From assembly GCA_035516075.1 (NCBI GenBank), contig DATJAQ010000158.1, forward strand, positions 1 through 14,514: a stretch of DNA of 14,514 bases, written 5' to 3'. Every line of letters starts with the position of its first letter. The first letter of the stretch is position 1. Positions 14,265-14,514 of this stretch are shown here, piece by piece. Made by a program: the position numbers and the translations under genes. This stretch comes from Gp13-AA77 sp035516075. Its GTDB lineage: Bacteria; Acidobacteriota; Terriglobia; UBA7540. The notes under the pieces are model-generated. The model searched no databases and was not told the origin of the DNA. It saw nothing but the letters and a program-made list of their open reading frames with translations.

Positions 14265-14514
14265 CAGCCATCCTTAGCTGTTCGCCGTTTTGAGGCCCTT
14301 TTATCGACGTAACCGCTTGAAGATAAGTGGGATAGCTGGAATGGCTTCGCCTTCTCCGTTTTCGCACTATCTCATTGAAAGTAAAGTAGTTAACCTCATT
14401 GGCTTTGGATGGCTTCCCCCCTGCGCTGGACCTCCTGAGGGCCTTCGGGCCGGAAGAGAGGCAGGACGGTGCTCGAGACCTTAAACACAGTGGTATTGAC
14501 TGTATAATACCTTA
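14265..14514 (+). repeat. Right copy of the ~250-bp diverged direct repeat
   Basis: Counterpart of 395-645 in the same orientation, with the same boxes: AATGGCTTCG at 14340, GTTAACC..ATTGGCTTTGG at 14389 and TTAAACAC..GTATTGACTGTAT at 14481. The window ends just after the last box, so the repeat may continue. The final box contains the perfect inverted repeat GGTATT / AATACC (14492-14511). Confidence 0.75.
14492..14511 (+). promoter_or_regulatory. Palindromic promoter- or operator-like box
   Basis: GGTATT, eight bases GACTGTAT, then AATACC: perfect 6-bp arms. It contains both a TTGACT and a TATAAT, but they overlap, so together they are not a standard -35/-10 pair. The left repeat copy has the same box at 623-642 with the arms partly decayed. 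It could serve a gene beginning beyond the window end. Confidence 0.35.

Overview
The window is high-GC bacterial chromosome, most likely from an Acidobacteriota genome. This rests on family recognition, not a marker gene. The strongest clue is an 827-residue double-FtsX orphan permease of the ADOP type ('acidobacterial duplicated orphan permease'). Supporting clues are a short ECF sigma factor overlapping a four-helix membrane-protein gene whose N-terminus has the 'DLQ..WQ.Q' pattern I associate with acidobacterial sigma partners, and a serine hydrolase carrying DUF3471-type domains. No rRNA, tRNA, CRISPR array, transposase or integrase gene was seen.

Layout. Positions 1-696 hold no convincing gene but contain dispersed repeats. 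Positions 697-4091 are a minus-strand cluster read right to left: ECF sigma factor, overlapping four-TM protein, secreted serine beta-lactamase-like hydrolase with two tandem DUF3471 domains, and a small multi-TM protein. A 63-aa antitoxin-like gene follows at 4258-4449, then the ADOP permease (4571-7054), whose stop codon abuts a perfect GC-rich palindrome, then a zinc-ribbon membrane protein (7325-7888), all on the minus strand. Divergent from that gene, on the plus strand, are an asparagine synthase (8063-10033) and a small membrane-anchored coiled-coil protein (10113-10406). They converge on a minus-strand trio transcribed from 13567 leftwards: a SAM methyltransferase, a GT4 glycosyltransferase 2 bp behind it, and a second GT4-like glycosyltransferase after 62 bp. 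Positions 13568-14514 are again gene-free and repeat-rich.

How the genes may work together. The sigma/4-TM/hydrolase genes look like one transcription unit, perhaps a cell-envelope response module in which the 4-TM protein restrains the sigma factor; that is inference. The asparagine synthase, two glycosyltransferases and methyltransferase look like part of a surface-polysaccharide or glycoconjugate locus. The ADOP permease has no ATPase partner or PadR regulator gene nearby.

The most notable signal is outside the genes. The two gene-free edges carry diverged copies of the same roughly 250-bp block in direct orientation (about 395-645 and 14265-14514), with conserved boxes at nearly identical spacing. 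Upstream of each lie two copies of a short motif, ACATTCCAGCTTTG, always in the same orientation. This may be a dispersed intergenic repeat family or the flanks of a larger unit; the window alone cannot decide.
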